A stretch of 64,000 nucleotides of DNA from Microbacterium sp. Yaish 1 (GCF_002245215.1 NZ_NPMR01000001.1:868001-932000); one strand, 5' to 3'. Shown: positions 1 to 9,258, counted from the stretch's first letter. Numbers and translations: made by a program. The notes: generated by a model from the letters alone, not told the origin.

Positions 1-431
1 GGGAAGCGGGCCTGCCCCTCGACGCTCTGCTGGATGAGCCCCTGGGCCAGACGCAGCACGGCGCCGAACCCGAGCCCGATGAGGAGGTCGGCGGGGCGGA
101 ACCGGAGGAGCCCTGCGGGCCGGGAGAGGCGCAGCGCCAGGACGACGGGGATCAGCATCCCGAGCCAGAGCGCCGCCGTCGCCGCGATGCCGGACCACGA
201 CGCCGCGGGCTGGAGCCACAGCACGAGATACCCGAGCATGATGCCGCCGCCCAAGCTGACGAGCGACCAGGCGAGCATCATCTCGCGCCAGTCGCGCACG
301 CTGGATCCGCCCTGACGCCAGTCGATGCGACGGCGACGCGGGCGGCGCGAGCGCGACGGCTCGTGCTCCGCCGACGGGTCGACGGCGGGATCGGCGCCGG
401 ACGCGACCGGCTCGCTAGGGTGGGTGTGCAC
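1..431 (-). CDS. membrane protein, possibly CPBP-type protease (partial)
   Basis: This frame opens with GTG at 431 and runs off the left edge, so only about 143 N-terminal residues are visible. The first 40 residues are polar, rich in Ser, Pro and Arg, and look cytoplasmic. Two hydrophobic segments follow at about residues 57-75 and 83-100, then a basic stretch and the beginning of a further amphipathic segment. The topology resembles the N-terminus of actinobacterial CPBP intramembrane proteases, but the Glu-Glu and His motifs of that family would lie beyond the edge. The family call is therefore a guess from hydrophobicity pattern and context. The gene diverges from the tyrosine phosphatase gene at 487, so the 55 bp between them must hold both start regions. 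Confidence 0.5.
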   Translation of the reverse strand, partial: MHTHPSEPVASGADPAVDPSAEHEPSRSRRPRRRRIDWRQGGSSVRDWREMMLAWSLVSLGGGIMLGYLVLWLQPAASWSGIAATAALWLGMLIPVVLALRLSRPAGLLRFRPADLLIGLGFGAVLRLAQGLIQQSVEGQARF

Positions 432-486
432 GCGCCCACGTTACCGGCGGCCCGCCGACCGCCGCTGCCCTTCTGCGGAGGTCCCC

Positions 487-1092
487 ATGATCGAGATCGC
501 GACGATCTGCACGGGGAACATCTGCCGCTCCCCCCTCGCCGCGCTGCTGCTGCAGACGCGGCTGGCCGGCAGAGACGTACGCGTCGCGAGCGCGGGGACG
601 CGCGGCCTGGCCGATCACCCGATGACCGCCGAGGCGCAGCAGCTGGCGCTGGCTCGCGGCGTCGCGGCCCCCGATGCCGCCGCACATCGGGCGCGTTTCC
701 TCACCGAGCAGCACCTGGGCTCGGCGGACCTCGTCCTGGCGATGGCTCGGGAGCACCGGCGCGCCGTCGCCGAGCTGGTCCCCGCCCGCACCCGCGTGGC
801 GTTCACGGTGCGCGAGTTCGGACGCCTCGCGGCGTCGCTGTCCGACACCGCCCTGCGCGATGCCGTCGATGCGGCCGCGGACCAGGATGCCGCCGGACGC
901 CTGCGCGCCGCGGTCGCGGCGGTCGCCGGACAGCGCGGACTCGTGCTCCCGCCGGCCGACCCCGCCGACGACGACGTCATCGACCCCTACCGGCGGTCGT
1001 GGGCGACCTACGAGACGTCGGCCGCTCAGCTCGATCCGGCCATCGATCAGGTGGTTCGCGTCGTCGAGTTCGCGACGGCGACGACGGCCTGA
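487..1092 (+). CDS. low-molecular-weight protein-tyrosine phosphatase
   Basis: The product is 201 residues and belongs to the low-molecular-weight tyrosine phosphatases, cytoplasmic enzymes that dephosphorylate bacterial tyrosine kinases. The P-loop C-X5-R-S is at residues 8-15 (Cys8, Arg14, Ser15). The general-acid Asp sits in a DPY loop at about residue 166. The start is the ATG at 487 because the P-loop must lie close to the N-terminus; the same frame is open further upstream but that extension is Arg-rich and has no family match. It is followed 96 bp later by a BY-kinase gene, the usual kinase/phosphatase pairing of exopolysaccharide or capsule control. The kinase next door is the likely substrate. 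The protein is slightly longer than typical family members (about 150-160 residues), through an insertion before the DPY loop. Confidence 0.9.
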   Translation: MIEIATICTGNICRSPLAALLLQTRLAGRDVRVASAGTRGLADHPMTAEAQQLALARGVAAPDAAAHRARFLTEQHLGSADLVLAMAREHRRAVAELVPARTRVAFTVREFGRLAASLSDTALRDAVDAAADQDAAGRLRAAVAAVAGQRGLVLPPADPADDDVIDPYRRSWATYETSAAQLDPAIDQVVRVVEFATATTA

Positions 1093-1188
1093 TCCGGCAC
1101 GCGCGATCCGACTCCGGCCGGAAACATGGCTGTGGCAGACTGATCCGAGTTTCCGCCGACGCCCTCGTGGCGAGCACCGAAGGGCAGC

Positions 1189-2724
1189 ATGGAGCTCTCC
1201 GACTACATCCGCATCCTCCGCAAGAACTGGATCGTGATCCTCGTGGTCACCCTCGTGGGTGTGGGTGCGGCTGCCGCCTACTCGCTGACGCGCACGCCCA
1301 CCTACGAATCGTCGAGCACGGTCTTCGTGTCGACCCAGACCTCCGGCAGCGTCGCCGAGCTGCAGCAGGGCTCGACGTTCGCGCAGGCGCGCATCAACAC
1401 CTACGTCGGCCTCGTCTCGACGCCCATCGTCATGAACCCGGTGATCGCCGAGCTCGGCCTCGGCATCACGGCGGGCCAGCTCGCCGAACAGGTGAGCGCG
1501 AGCGCCGCCCTGAACACGACGCTCATCACCATCACCGTGGTCGACACCGATCCCGTCGCCGCCGCCGACATCGCCAACGCGCTGGCGGCGAGCCTGTCGG
1601 CCGCGGTCCCGGCGATCGAGCCGGCGAGCGACTCGGGCGCGAGCCCCATCCAGCTCTCGCGCGTCCGCGACGCGCAGCCGGCTCTGAGCCCGTCGAGTCC
1701 GAACGTCCCCCTGAACCTCGCGCTCGGCCTCCTCGTCGGCCTCGCGCTCGGGATCGGGATCGCGGTGCTGCGCACGGTCCTCGACACGCGCATCCGCAGT
1801 TCGCGCGACGTCGAGCAGGTCACCGAATCGCCGCTGATCGGCGCGATCGCCTTCGACCCGAAGGCGAAGGACCGGCCGCTCATCGTCCACGCCGACCCGC
1901 TGAGCCCGCGCGCGGAGTCGTTCCGAGCGCTGCGCACCAACCTGCAGTTCCTCGACATGGGCGGCCGCTCGAGCTTCGTCGTCACCAGTTCGGTGCCGAG
2001 CGAGGGCAAGTCGACCACGACGATCAACCTCGCCATCGCGCTCGCCGACGCGGGCAAGAAGGTCGCGCTGCTCGACACCGACCTGCGCAAGCCGAAGGTC
2101 GACGAGTACCTCGGCCTCGAAGGCGGAGCGGGGCTCACCGACGTCCTCATCGGCCGCGCGCGTCTGGGCGACGTGATGCTGCCGTGGGGCGGGCGGAGCC
2201 TGTACGTCCTGCCCTCGGGCAAGATCCCGCCGAACCCGAGCGAGCTTCTCGCGTCGCCGCAGATGCGCCAGCTGCTCGAGGTGCTCGAGCGCGACTTCGA
2301 CGTCGTGCTGTGCGACGCCCCACCGCTCCTGCCCGTGACCGACGCGGCGATCCTCGCGCGTGCGACCAGCGGCGCGATCGTCGGCGTCGCCGCCGGGCGT
2401 ACGACCCGTCACCAGCTCACCGGTGCGATCGACGCCCTGCAGACCGTCGACGCCAAGGTCGCCGGGATCGTCCTCACGATGGTGCCCACGCGCGGGCCCG
2501 ACGCGTACTACGGCGGGTACGGGTACGGCTACGGCTACACCCAGGAGGAGACCGCGGCACGCGAGGCGCGACGGGGCACGCCCGCCGCGCGCGCGAAGCA
2601 GCCGCGCGGTCGGCGCCGCGGTGCGCGGACGAGCGAGCCGGCGGCCGCCCCGACGCTCGACGAGCTGGGGTTCCGCACGCGCTCGTCGGACGACTCCCGG
2701 CGCTCCGATCCCTCTGCGAGCTGA
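1189..2724 (+). CDS. polysaccharide BY-kinase with Wzz domain
   Basis: The 511-residue protein joins a Wzz-type chain-length domain to a cytoplasmic tyrosine autokinase. A first membrane segment lies at about residues 15-33 and a second at about 177-197, bracketing the extracytoplasmic region. The kinase part shows Walker A (SEGKSTTT, about residue 270), Walker A' (LLDTDLRKP, about 291) and Walker B (VVLCDAPP, about 372). A tyrosine cluster, YYGGYGYGYGY, at about 437-449 is the expected autophosphorylation tail. A further basic, disordered tail of about 60 residues follows the cluster. By family knowledge it controls polymerisation and export of capsule or exopolysaccharide, and the phosphatase at 487 would reverse its phosphorylation. 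No glycosyltransferases are in the window, so the polysaccharide genes must lie elsewhere or to the left. Confidence 0.9.
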   Translation: MELSDYIRILRKNWIVILVVTLVGVGAAAAYSLTRTPTYESSSTVFVSTQTSGSVAELQQGSTFAQARINTYVGLVSTPIVMNPVIAELGLGITAGQLAEQVSASAALNTTLITITVVDTDPVAAADIANALAASLSAAVPAIEPASDSGASPIQLSRVRDAQPALSPSSPNVPLNLALGLLVGLALGIGIAVLRTVLDTRIRSSRDVEQVTESPLIGAIAFDPKAKDRPLIVHADPLSPRAESFRALRTNLQFLDMGGRSSFVVTSSVPSEGKSTTTINLAIALADAGKKVALLDTDLRKPKVDEYLGLEGGAGLTDVLIGRARLGDVMLPWGGRSLYVLPSGKIPPNPSELLASPQMRQLLEVLERDFDVVLCDAPPLLPVTDAAILARATSGAIVGVAAGRTTRHQLTGAIDALQTVDAKVAGIVLTMVPTRGPDAYYGGYGYGYGYTQEETAAREARRGTPAARAKQPRGRRRGARTSEPAAAPTLDELGFRTRSSDDSRRSDPSAS

Positions 2725-2730
2725 TGGCGC

Positions 2731-3654
2731 ATGGCGCGACGTGACCTGACCGGATCGCCGATCGCCCGCGCGCTGTCGGTGGCCGGGGTCGGCGTCCTCG
2801 CGCTGGTCGTGGTGGCCCTGACGGCCCTGGCGCTGCAGACCGACCGCGGCGCGCAGCCGGCCGTCGCCCCGACAGCGGGGCCGGTGCCGAGCTTCTCGTT
2901 CCGCAGCGAAGGCCGCCCGCCCGCGACCCCGTCGCCGACCCCGACCGCGGCGCCCGCCGCGAGCGGCGCCGACGAGCGGTTCCTCGCCCGTTCCGCCGAG
3001 GGCACGCTGTGGCGCGCCACGGCGGGGGCGTGCGGCGCCGAGGAGCCCGTCGTGGAACGCTCCGACGACGACGGCACCAGCTGGGTGGATGTGACGCCGC
3101 GTTCGCGCGGCATCGGGCAGGTCCGCGCGCTGTCGGGGCTCTCCGGCACCGAGGCCGAGCTCGTGGCGGACCTGGCGGAGTGCGCTCCGCAGCTGCTCCG
3201 CACGTTCACGCAGGGGCGGTTCTGGGACCCCTACCCCGATCTGCTGGCGCGCGCGACGTATCCGTCGGGATCGGCCCCGACGGTGCTCGCGTCGCCGTCG
3301 GGGGAGGCGCCCCTGCCGTGCGCCTCCCCCGCCAGCGTGCGCGTGGGAGCGCAGCAGACGGCGCTCATCTGCGAGGGCGTCCCCTACACGCGGGTCGGGA
3401 CGGGCGCCTTCGCTCCCCTGCCGCTGACGGATGCCGTCGCCCTCGACGTCCTGGGCCGTTCGACGGCGGTCGCGCGTGTCCACGCCGGCACCTGCGACGG
3501 CGCCCTGTCCCTGTCGTGGGTCGACGCGGCGGGTGCTGTTTCGGCGCCCGAGTGCGTCCCCGGCACCGATCCGGCGGCCCCCGCCGCGATCGCGGCGTTC
3601 GAGGACGAGGTCATCGTGTGGGCGGGCGACACGGTCGCGACGATCGCCCGCTGA
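2731..3654 (+). CDS. membrane-anchored extracellular protein, unknown function
   Basis: The product is 307 residues and I do not recognise its family. An N-terminal hydrophobic segment at about residues 15-36 follows three basic residues, so it is either a signal anchor or a signal peptide. A Pro/Ala/Thr-rich linker at about 45-78 leads into a globular region with six Cys, several in pairs suitable for disulfides. Phrases such as DDDGTSWVDVTP resemble the blades of sialidase/BNR-type beta-propellers, but the repeat is too weak to claim. The gene begins 6 bp after the BY-kinase stop, so it is almost certainly co-transcribed with it. It may sense or bind the surface polysaccharide; that is inference from position only. 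Confidence 0.7.
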   Translation: MARRDLTGSPIARALSVAGVGVLALVVVALTALALQTDRGAQPAVAPTAGPVPSFSFRSEGRPPATPSPTPTAAPAASGADERFLARSAEGTLWRATAGACGAEEPVVERSDDDGTSWVDVTPRSRGIGQVRALSGLSGTEAELVADLAECAPQLLRTFTQGRFWDPYPDLLARATYPSGSAPTVLASPSGEAPLPCASPASVRVGAQQTALICEGVPYTRVGTGAFAPLPLTDAVALDVLGRSTAVARVHAGTCDGALSLSWVDAAGAVSAPECVPGTDPAAPAAIAAFEDEVIVWAGDTVATIAR

Positions 3655-3661
3655 CGACGCG

Positions 3662-3703
3662 GGGCCGGGCGAGGGGCGGACGATCCCCCCGGCCGTCCGG
3701 CCC
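3662..3703. terminator. GC-rich hairpin between convergent genes
   Basis: GGGCCGG at 3662-3668 pairs with CCGGCCC at 3697-3703, and an alternative inner stem CGGACG/CGTCCG is possible. It lies in the gap between the plus-strand gene ending at 3654 and the minus-strand LuxR gene ending at 3808. It could act as a terminator in both directions. There is no clear U-run, so the assignment rests on position and pairing. Confidence 0.4.
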
Positions 3704-3807
3704 TCACCCCACCGTTCCTTTCCATCCTCAGCGTGCGCGTCGCCGCGCGTCACCCGTCGCCGCGGAATTCACCCGCCGGTTCACCCGTCAGCGCAGGTGC
3801 CCACCGC

Positions 3808-6456
3808 TCACGCCGAGGTGCGCGCGCCCGCGAGTCGCGGACCGATGAGCTCGCGCGCCGTCACGTCGAGTTTTCGCATCACCCGGTACACGTGGCTCTC
3901 CACCGTGCGAGTACTCACGACGAGGGCGACGGCGATCTCCTGGTTGGTCATTCCGGAGGCGACCAGCTCTGCGACCTGGGTCTCCCGTTTGGTCAAGCGC
4001 GATGCCCACACCGAGAAGCGCGCCGAGTTGACCGTCCGATTCCCGAGCTGCTCACGCAGGGCATGCTCGAGCTGCGTCGCGACCGCCGCCGCCTCAGCAT
4101 CACGGTCCTCGGCCGCCCACCCTGCGATCGCGCGGTACGCCGCCATCGCCATTCCCGACCGCCCGTAGCGCTGAAGCGCTTCCCCGGCGCTGCGCAGCGC
4201 GGCCGGGTCGCGCTCGAGAAGCGCCCGGTGGTACTCGCCCTGAGTGCGCAGGACGACGAGGTCCGGGGTGTCCTCCAGGAACCGGAGCACGCTGTCGAGC
4301 CGCTCCTGGGAGGGATGGATCTCGACGGCGGCCAGCATGCCCAGATGGGCGGCGAACAGCGCGCCCCGTCGGCGGAGCGAGAGCGCGTCGTCCCAGAGCA
4401 GCTGCGCGGCCGCCTCAGGCCTACCCGTGATCGTCTCGACCGCGGCATCGATCCACGCGAGCGACTGGCCCGGGAACGACCCACCGACGACGCCTTCCTG
4501 GCGCGCTAGGGAAGCATATTTGGTACAGAGGTCGCTCTGCCCCCGCCCGGCGGCGAGCATCGCCGCCGCCACCAGGATCATGGCGCGTCCGCCCGGCGGC
4601 AGCGGCGCGAGGGCCCCCGTCGAGAGGGCGACGTCGACCAGGTCGCCCAGCGCTCCCACGTCGCCCACGTGCAGGTGCGCGTACGCCGCTCCGCACGAGT
4701 ACGCACGGAATCCATCGAGGTCGAGCGCGCCGCGAGCCTCCGCCAGACCTGTGAGCAGGTCCTGATACGCCGGCTCGAACGTTCCCCCCGCCAGCTGCGC
4801 GATGGATGCGATGATGCGCGACTCGGGGTATTCGCGCTCCGGTTCGAGTCGCCTCAACTCGGCATACGCCGCCTCGGATGCTCGCAGCGCGCCGGTGAGA
4901 GCGAAGAGGTAGACCCTCGCCTCGAGGAGAGCGATCTGCGCCTCGAGGGGCAGCCCGTCCGCGACCTCCAGCTCAGCCTCCCACCCGCGTGGCAGTGCGC
5001 GCAGGTCGGCGAGGATCGAAACGCGCGTCGCATCGAGCACCCGGCCATACCCCGACAGCTCGCCCGCCTGATCGCTGAGGAAGGCGACGGCCGCGTCAGG
5101 GTCGCCGAGACCATATGCGAGCCATCGCGCCCGCAACCGGCAGTATGCCGCGCGCGAGGCGAGATCGCCGCTGCGCGGATCGGTCATCGCGAGGACCCGT
5201 GCGATCGTCTCGGCCGACTGATTCTGGCCGGATTGCGACAGCACTGCGACATACGCCGTAGCGGTGCGCACCGTCGGGTTCGTCTCCCACTCGTAGGCGG
5301 CGACGAGTCTGCGCGTCGTCGCATTCTCTCGCAGCATCCCCGCGAAAAGGGCATCGGCAGTCTCGGCGATGGGTGCTGCCGCCCACTCGCCCAGAGCCTC
5401 GATCGCCCCCGAACTCTCGCCGAGGGTGTCGATGACCTTCTCGGTCAGCCTGATCCGCCGCGCCGACAGCGGTTCGTGCCGGAAGTAGCTCACGAAGAGC
5501 GGCGGCACCACCGAGACGAGGTTGACCGGAACCGCGCGGACGAACGCGATCATCGCACGCTCCTCGAGGAACTCGAGCGTCTCCCATTCCACGAGCCGGC
5601 GCACCGTGTCGAGATCCGGGTTGCCCATCATCGCGATGATCTCGAGCGCGTCACGCGCCGGCGGATCGAGCCCTTCGAGGTGCATCTCGACGACGCTCCG
5701 CAACGCTGGGCTCCACATCTCCCCGACCCCGGACCACACCTCGCCCGAGAGCTGAACGAGTCTGCCGTCGCGAGCCAGCGCATCCATGATGGCCAGCGCG
5801 AGCCCGACGTTGCCGCCCGAATTTGCGTAGATCCGGCGCGAGGTCGCCGAGTCGAGCGCACCGCCCAGGTGTTCGGTCAGGACGTCGTCCAGCTCTTCGA
5901 AGCGCAACGGCATCATGTCGATGGACGACGTCTGGGCCAGCGACGAGGCGGCGAGCCCGCTGGGAGTGTGCCGCGCCGACAGGCCCATGAGACGCGATAT
6001 CACGACGGGAACGCCGGTGACGGCGCGGACGTAATCGATGACGCCCCACGACGACTCGTCGAGATCGTTCCAGTCGTCGAGCAGGATGGCCGTACGGTGG
6101 GCCTGTACCGTGGCGGAGAGCTGCTGGACGAAGCGCTCAGCGATCCCGTCGGTACGCATCGGCGGGGGCACCTCCGCGACGCCGGCCATGGTGATCGCGG
6201 CGAACGGGGTCGACCGCAGCGAGGCGACGCCCCGGATCGAGAGGACCAGCCACCCCTGTCCGTTGAGACGGTCACCGAGGGCGCGGAGGAACTCGCTACG
6301 CCCGCTCCCCCGAGAGCCGACGACGTCGACGCTCCGGCCCGCGGAGATGAGGCCCTCGGCTTTTGCCAGGCTGAGTTCCCTACCTCGCACGCATTCCCCT
6401 CTCCCGGCGGCCATCGCACCGGCGGATGCCGTCGGAGAAAACCCGGACCTCGTCAT
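3808..6456 (-). CDS. LuxR-family regulator with N-terminal ATPase
   Basis: The 882-residue product has an AAA/STAND-type ATPase at the N-terminus, a long helical repeat region, and a LuxR HTH at about residues 812-875 ([20 protein letters not shown], then [15 protein letters not shown]). The P-loop is GSRGSGRS at 47-54, where the usual Lys is Arg; a Walker B-like LLDDWNDLD follows. The frame begins with ATG at 6456, directly after the stop of the gene at 6457. However, a GTG at 6390 has a far better ribosome site (GGGAGAGGGG, 5 nt upstream) and gives the usual family N-terminus [10 protein letters not shown], so the true start may be 6390. It is the last gene of the minus-strand SipW locus and is its likely regulator, by position only. 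Confidence 0.85.
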   Translation of the reverse strand: MTRSGFSPTASAGAMAAGRGECVRGRELSLAKAEGLISAGRSVDVVGSRGSGRSEFLRALGDRLNGQGWLVLSIRGVASLRSTPFAAITMAGVAEVPPPMRTDGIAERFVQQLSATVQAHRTAILLDDWNDLDESSWGVIDYVRAVTGVPVVISRLMGLSARHTPSGLAASSLAQTSSIDMMPLRFEELDDVLTEHLGGALDSATSRRIYANSGGNVGLALAIMDALARDGRLVQLSGEVWSGVGEMWSPALRSVVEMHLEGLDPPARDALEIIAMMGNPDLDTVRRLVEWETLEFLEERAMIAFVRAVPVNLVSVVPPLFVSYFRHEPLSARRIRLTEKVIDTLGESSGAIEALGEWAAAPIAETADALFAGMLRENATTRRLVAAYEWETNPTVRTATAYVAVLSQSGQNQSAETIARVLAMTDPRSGDLASRAAYCRLRARWLAYGLGDPDAAVAFLSDQAGELSGYGRVLDATRVSILADLRALPRGWEAELEVADGLPLEAQIALLEARVYLFALTGALRASEAAYAELRRLEPEREYPESRIIASIAQLAGGTFEPAYQDLLTGLAEARGALDLDGFRAYSCGAAYAHLHVGDVGALGDLVDVALSTGALAPLPPGGRAMILVAAAMLAAGRGQSDLCTKYASLARQEGVVGGSFPGQSLAWIDAAVETITGRPEAAAQLLWDDALSLRRRGALFAAHLGMLAAVEIHPSQERLDSVLRFLEDTPDLVVLRTQGEYHRALLERDPAALRSAGEALQRYGRSGMAMAAYRAIAGWAAEDRDAEAAAVATQLEHALREQLGNRTVNSARFSVWASRLTKRETQVAELVASGMTNQEIAVALVVSTRTVESHVYRVMRKLDVTARELIGPRLAGARTSA

Positions 6457-7413
6457 TCATAGCAGCACGCCCGCGCGGGCGCACTCGACGCAGAGCGTGT
6501 CCTCGTTCCCGCCCGGCGCGCGGACTGTCACACGGGCGTCACGGCGGGACAGCTCACGCTCGCAGAGGTCGCACACGCGGTCGCGTCGACGCGCGAGCAG
6601 CAGGAGGCCGAGGAGCGAGAGCAGCGCCGCCGCGGCGATCGCGGCGGCGGCGATCTGGCCGCCCGTGGCTGCGAGCCCCGGAGGAGCGTCCGAACCGTCG
6701 CCACGCATCTCCACGCCGACGTCGAAGCTGAGGATGGTCGACGGCGCCCCCAGGGCGCGCGAGCGGTCGATCTCCGCGGGCATGGCGAAGCCGACGACGA
6801 TCCTCGTCTGCTCCGACCGGTCGAGCGCCAGCTGAGCGAGCTCGACTCGGCCCGACGCGGCGAGCGCGTCGAACGTCCGGCTTCCCTCGACCCCGCCCAC
6901 CTCCCAGAAGATCGTGACGTCCTCGGCGAGATCCGGGTTCTCCGCCAGCGCGGGGATGTGCTGCATCGCGTCGAGGGTCACCGTCATCACGCCCGGTCCC
7001 GGCCCGGCGTTGACGACATCGAGAGCGCGCATCGCGCGGTCGCCGGGCGCCGCGGTGCGATCACCGATGAAGCTCGTCTCGGCGCGCGCATACGGCACAC
7101 CTCGCCAGTCGAGGCTGACCGTGGGTCCGTTCCACTCGGCCTGGAGAGGATTGCCCGTCGGGGCGGCGCGTGCGGAGGGGTGAGTCGAGGCTTCTCGTCT
7201 CTCTGCGGCATCGTCGGCACCGACGGTATGACCGGGGGCACCCGCGAACGGCAGAGCGTTCGCCGCGGCGAGTCCGGCTACGAGGGCGAGGAGCAGCACG
7301 ATGGCGAGGATCCCGGCGGCGGCGCGGCCCCGAGGTGTGAGGCCGCCGTCGGAGACGACAGACCGGGCGATGACGCGTGGAGCGGAGTGTGCGGCGGGCG
7401 GGGAGGCGGTCAT
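6457..7413 (-). CDS. membrane protein with LAATG motif and Cys4 tail
   Basis: The 318-residue product has a membrane segment at about residues 32-52, an extracytoplasmic domain of about 200 residues, then LAATGG, a second hydrophobic stretch and the basic run ARRRDR. LAxTG followed by a hydrophobic segment and basic residues is the sorting signal of class E sortases in high-GC actinobacteria. Here the tail does not stop: some 35 more residues carry CDLC and CVEC, a plausible zinc ribbon on the cytoplasmic side. The gene overlaps sipW by 4 nt (ATGA), so the two are translationally coupled. The extracytoplasmic domain may be a partner or anchor for the SipW-type exported proteins encoded upstream. 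I do not recognise that domain. If the protein is not sortase-processed, it would be a two-pass membrane protein. Confidence 0.75.
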   Translation of the reverse strand: MTASPPAAHSAPRVIARSVVSDGGLTPRGRAAAGILAIVLLLALVAGLAAANALPFAGAPGHTVGADDAAERREASTHPSARAAPTGNPLQAEWNGPTVSLDWRGVPYARAETSFIGDRTAAPGDRAMRALDVVNAGPGPGVMTVTLDAMQHIPALAENPDLAEDVTIFWEVGGVEGSRTFDALAASGRVELAQLALDRSEQTRIVVGFAMPAEIDRSRALGAPSTILSFDVGVEMRGDGSDAPPGLAATGGQIAAAAIAAAALLSLLGLLLLARRRDRVCDLCERELSRRDARVTVRAPGGNEDTLCVECARAGVLL

Positions 7414-8282
7414 TGCTCGCTCCAGTATCGGGATCCGGGCTGCCGCGGCGCGACGTCACCGGGATCTGCTTCGCGCAGGACCTGTTCGAGAGCTTCGAAC
7501 AGCGGGGTGTCGAGGTGAACCTCATCGGTCGCGGGCGGGCTCGCGCTTCCCGAGGCGCGCCTGAGGGCGAGTTCCAGCTCGCGCTCGCGGAGTTCGAGCT
7601 CGCGTTCGCGCAGATCCAGCTCACGCAAGCGCAGCTCGGCATCATCGTCGCGCCGCGCGGGGGCGGGCTGCGGCATCGCGGGGATCACGGTGGTGCGCCG
7701 GCGCCGGGGAGCCCAGAGGAGCCAGGCGGCGATGAGCGCAGCCAGACCACCAGCGGCGAGCAGCGGGTTCTCCGCGATCCACTGGCGGATCCAGCCGACC
7801 CCCGGGATGCCATAGAGGAACGTGCCGCGCACCTGCTCGGGCGACACCGGGGCATCGGCGGTGGTGTTCGCATCGCCCTGGGTGATGAGACGGCAGTCCG
7901 TTCCGTCCGCGAAGGACCCGATCGTCTTGCCGACGACGCGATGCGTGACGAGGGTGGGGTCGTTGGGCTCCGGGAAGAACGTGACGATCGACCCGATCGA
8001 CACGTCCGTGCACACCGTCGCCGGATCAGCTCCCGCGACGACGATGACATCGCCGGCCGAGAACGTCGGCTCCATCGAACCCGACAGGACGGTCAGGGCG
8101 TCCCCTCCGGAGACGCGGGGCACGGCCACGAGCGCGACGACAGCGGCGATCGCGATGACGACCACGGCGGAGAAGACCGCGCGGAGCGCGATCCGCCACG
8201 GGGAGTCGAACCAGCGCGCCGTGTCGCCGGCCCGTGCGGTGCGCACCGCCCCCGGGTTACGGGTCTGCAGGATCCTTCGCAT
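7410..8282 (-). CDS. sipW: SipW-type signal peptidase I
   Basis: The 290-residue product is an S26B signal peptidase of the SipW/archaeal type. A membrane segment at about residues 34-55 is followed by SGSMEP, with the nucleophile at Ser69. THRVV supplies His114 in place of the usual Lys base, and QGDAN holds the conserved Asp at about 137. A second membrane segment is at about 174-191. Beyond that, residues about 212-243 form a charged helix built from repeated LRERELE-like units, likely a coiled coil. This addition is not part of the catalytic family. The enzyme should mature the three SipW-type exported proteins encoded directly upstream (8411, 9301, 10200). A strong hairpin separates it from the gene at 8411, so it may be made at a lower level than its substrates. 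Confidence 0.92.
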   Translation of the reverse strand: MRRILQTRNPGAVRTARAGDTARWFDSPWRIALRAVFSAVVVIAIAAVVALVAVPRVSGGDALTVLSGSMEPTFSAGDVIVVAGADPATVCTDVSIGSIVTFFPEPNDPTLVTHRVVGKTIGSFADGTDCRLITQGDANTTADAPVSPEQVRGTFLYGIPGVGWIRQWIAENPLLAAGGLAALIAAWLLWAPRRRRTTVIPAMPQPAPARRDDDAELRLRELDLRERELELRERELELALRRASGSASPPATDEVHLDTPLFEALEQVLREADPGDVAPRQPGSRYWSEQ

Positions 8283-8347
8283 CGTCCTCTCCTCGTCGGT
8301 CGTCGTCTGTCGTGGTCGGCGCTCGGCGAAGGCGTCGCTCGCCGGGG

Positions 8348-8384
8348 CCGTGCGACCCGCCGTCGGGCACGGCGGGTCGCACGG
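8348..8384 (-). terminator. 15-bp hairpin between exported-protein gene and sipW
   Basis: A perfect inverted repeat, GTGCGACCCGCCG at 8350-8362 and CGGCGGGTCGCAC at 8370-8382, extends to 15 bp when flanking C/G pairs are added. The loop is 7 nt. It sits in the 128-bp gap between the exported protein gene at 8411 and sipW at 8282. There is no U-tract, so it could be a partial terminator or a 3' stabiliser of the upstream message. Either would give more exported protein than peptidase. Confidence 0.65.
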
Positions 8385-8410
8385 GGTCGCGTGCCGCGAC
8401 CGGAACCGGG

Positions 8411-9223
8411 TCAGCTGAACTGCGCTCCGGTGTCACGCACCTGCGTGAGGTTCAGCGTGAGGTCGGCGAGGGTATCCGCCAGACGCACGTCGGTGCGGTC
8501 GGTGACGGTCTTGTCCGTGGGCGAGTAGCGGAAGTCGCCGTCGAGGTCCTCGTAGAACGATGCGTACACGACGACGTTCAGGTCGGCGGTGGTCCCGGCC
8601 ATCTCGAACACCGCCGTCTGAGCGGCGACGCCGTTCACAGCGGTCGCGGTGCTGCCCAGGACGCCGTTGGTCGCGTCGCTGAGCCCGTTGGCCTGGCCGG
8701 CCGTCGGCGCCGCGAGGTACATCAGCGGCGCGTCGGCTCCGGTCGGCAGCGCGGTCTCGTTCACGAGCAGCTTGTCGCCGAAGTAGACCTCGTAGCTGTA
8801 GGACATGCCCGAGATGTTCGACTTGAGCTTGTCCAGACCGTCGAGGCCCACACGGGCGACGAGGTTGTCGCCCTCGAGCGTGACGGTCGTCTCGAAGGAT
8901 GCGGCGAGCTTGTCGCCGGGCGCGATGCGCCAGGTGTCGATGTCGGCGATCAGGTGGCCCTTCTGCGAGCCATCGGTCGCCCCCACCACCGCGGTGGCAT
9001 CGGCACGGTCGTTCGACACGTCCCAGAACGACGTGTCCTGCAGCTGCGCGATGTTGAGGTCTCCGGCCGTGATGGTGCCGCCCGAGAAGGTGTCGGAGGC
9101 GGACCACAGGGCGAAGGTCGAACCGCCCATGAGCAGCGCGGCCGCCCCGGCGGCAACCCAGATCGCGCCGCGGCGGCGACGCTTCTCCTCGGTGACCACG
9201 ATGATCTGATCGTTGTTCGTCAT
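8411..9223 (-). CDS. TasA/CalY-like exported protein
   Basis: The 270-residue product begins with a basic stretch (KRRRR at 14-18), a hydrophobic core, and GGSTFALWSAS followed by GGTITAGDLNI. That is the signature of SipW-dependent exported proteins, the group that includes TasA and camelysin and the actinobacterial 'alternate signal-mediated exported' proteins. Cleavage is expected just before or around the LWSAS segment. The mature part is about 230 residues, Thr/Asp/Val-rich and low in Cys, as expected for a beta-sandwich that can assemble into fibres. Of the three SipW-type proteins here it is nearest to sipW and is bracketed by hairpins at 9259-9290 and 8348-8384. I expect it to be the most abundant surface component. 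Fibre formation is inferred from the family, not visible in the sequence. Confidence 0.87.
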   Translation of the reverse strand: MTNNDQIIVVTEEKRRRRGAIWVAAGAAALLMGGSTFALWSASDTFSGGTITAGDLNIAQLQDTSFWDVSNDRADATAVVGATDGSQKGHLIADIDTWRIAPGDKLAASFETTVTLEGDNLVARVGLDGLDKLKSNISGMSYSYEVYFGDKLLVNETALPTGADAPLMYLAAPTAGQANGLSDATNGVLGSTATAVNGVAAQTAVFEMAGTTADLNVVVYASFYEDLDGDFRYSPTDKTVTDRTDVRLADTLADLTLNLTQVRDTGAQFS

Positions 9224-9258
9224 GCTGGTGTTTCTCCTTGTGGTGAGCGCGGGATGAA

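Noticed and set aside
415..3753. Open frame of over 1,100 codons on the minus strand, and a 793-codon one on the plus strand at 363-2744
   Set aside because: Both are Arg/Ala/Gly-rich shadows of the phosphatase, kinase and 2731 genes, with no family resemblance and wrong third-position GC pattern.
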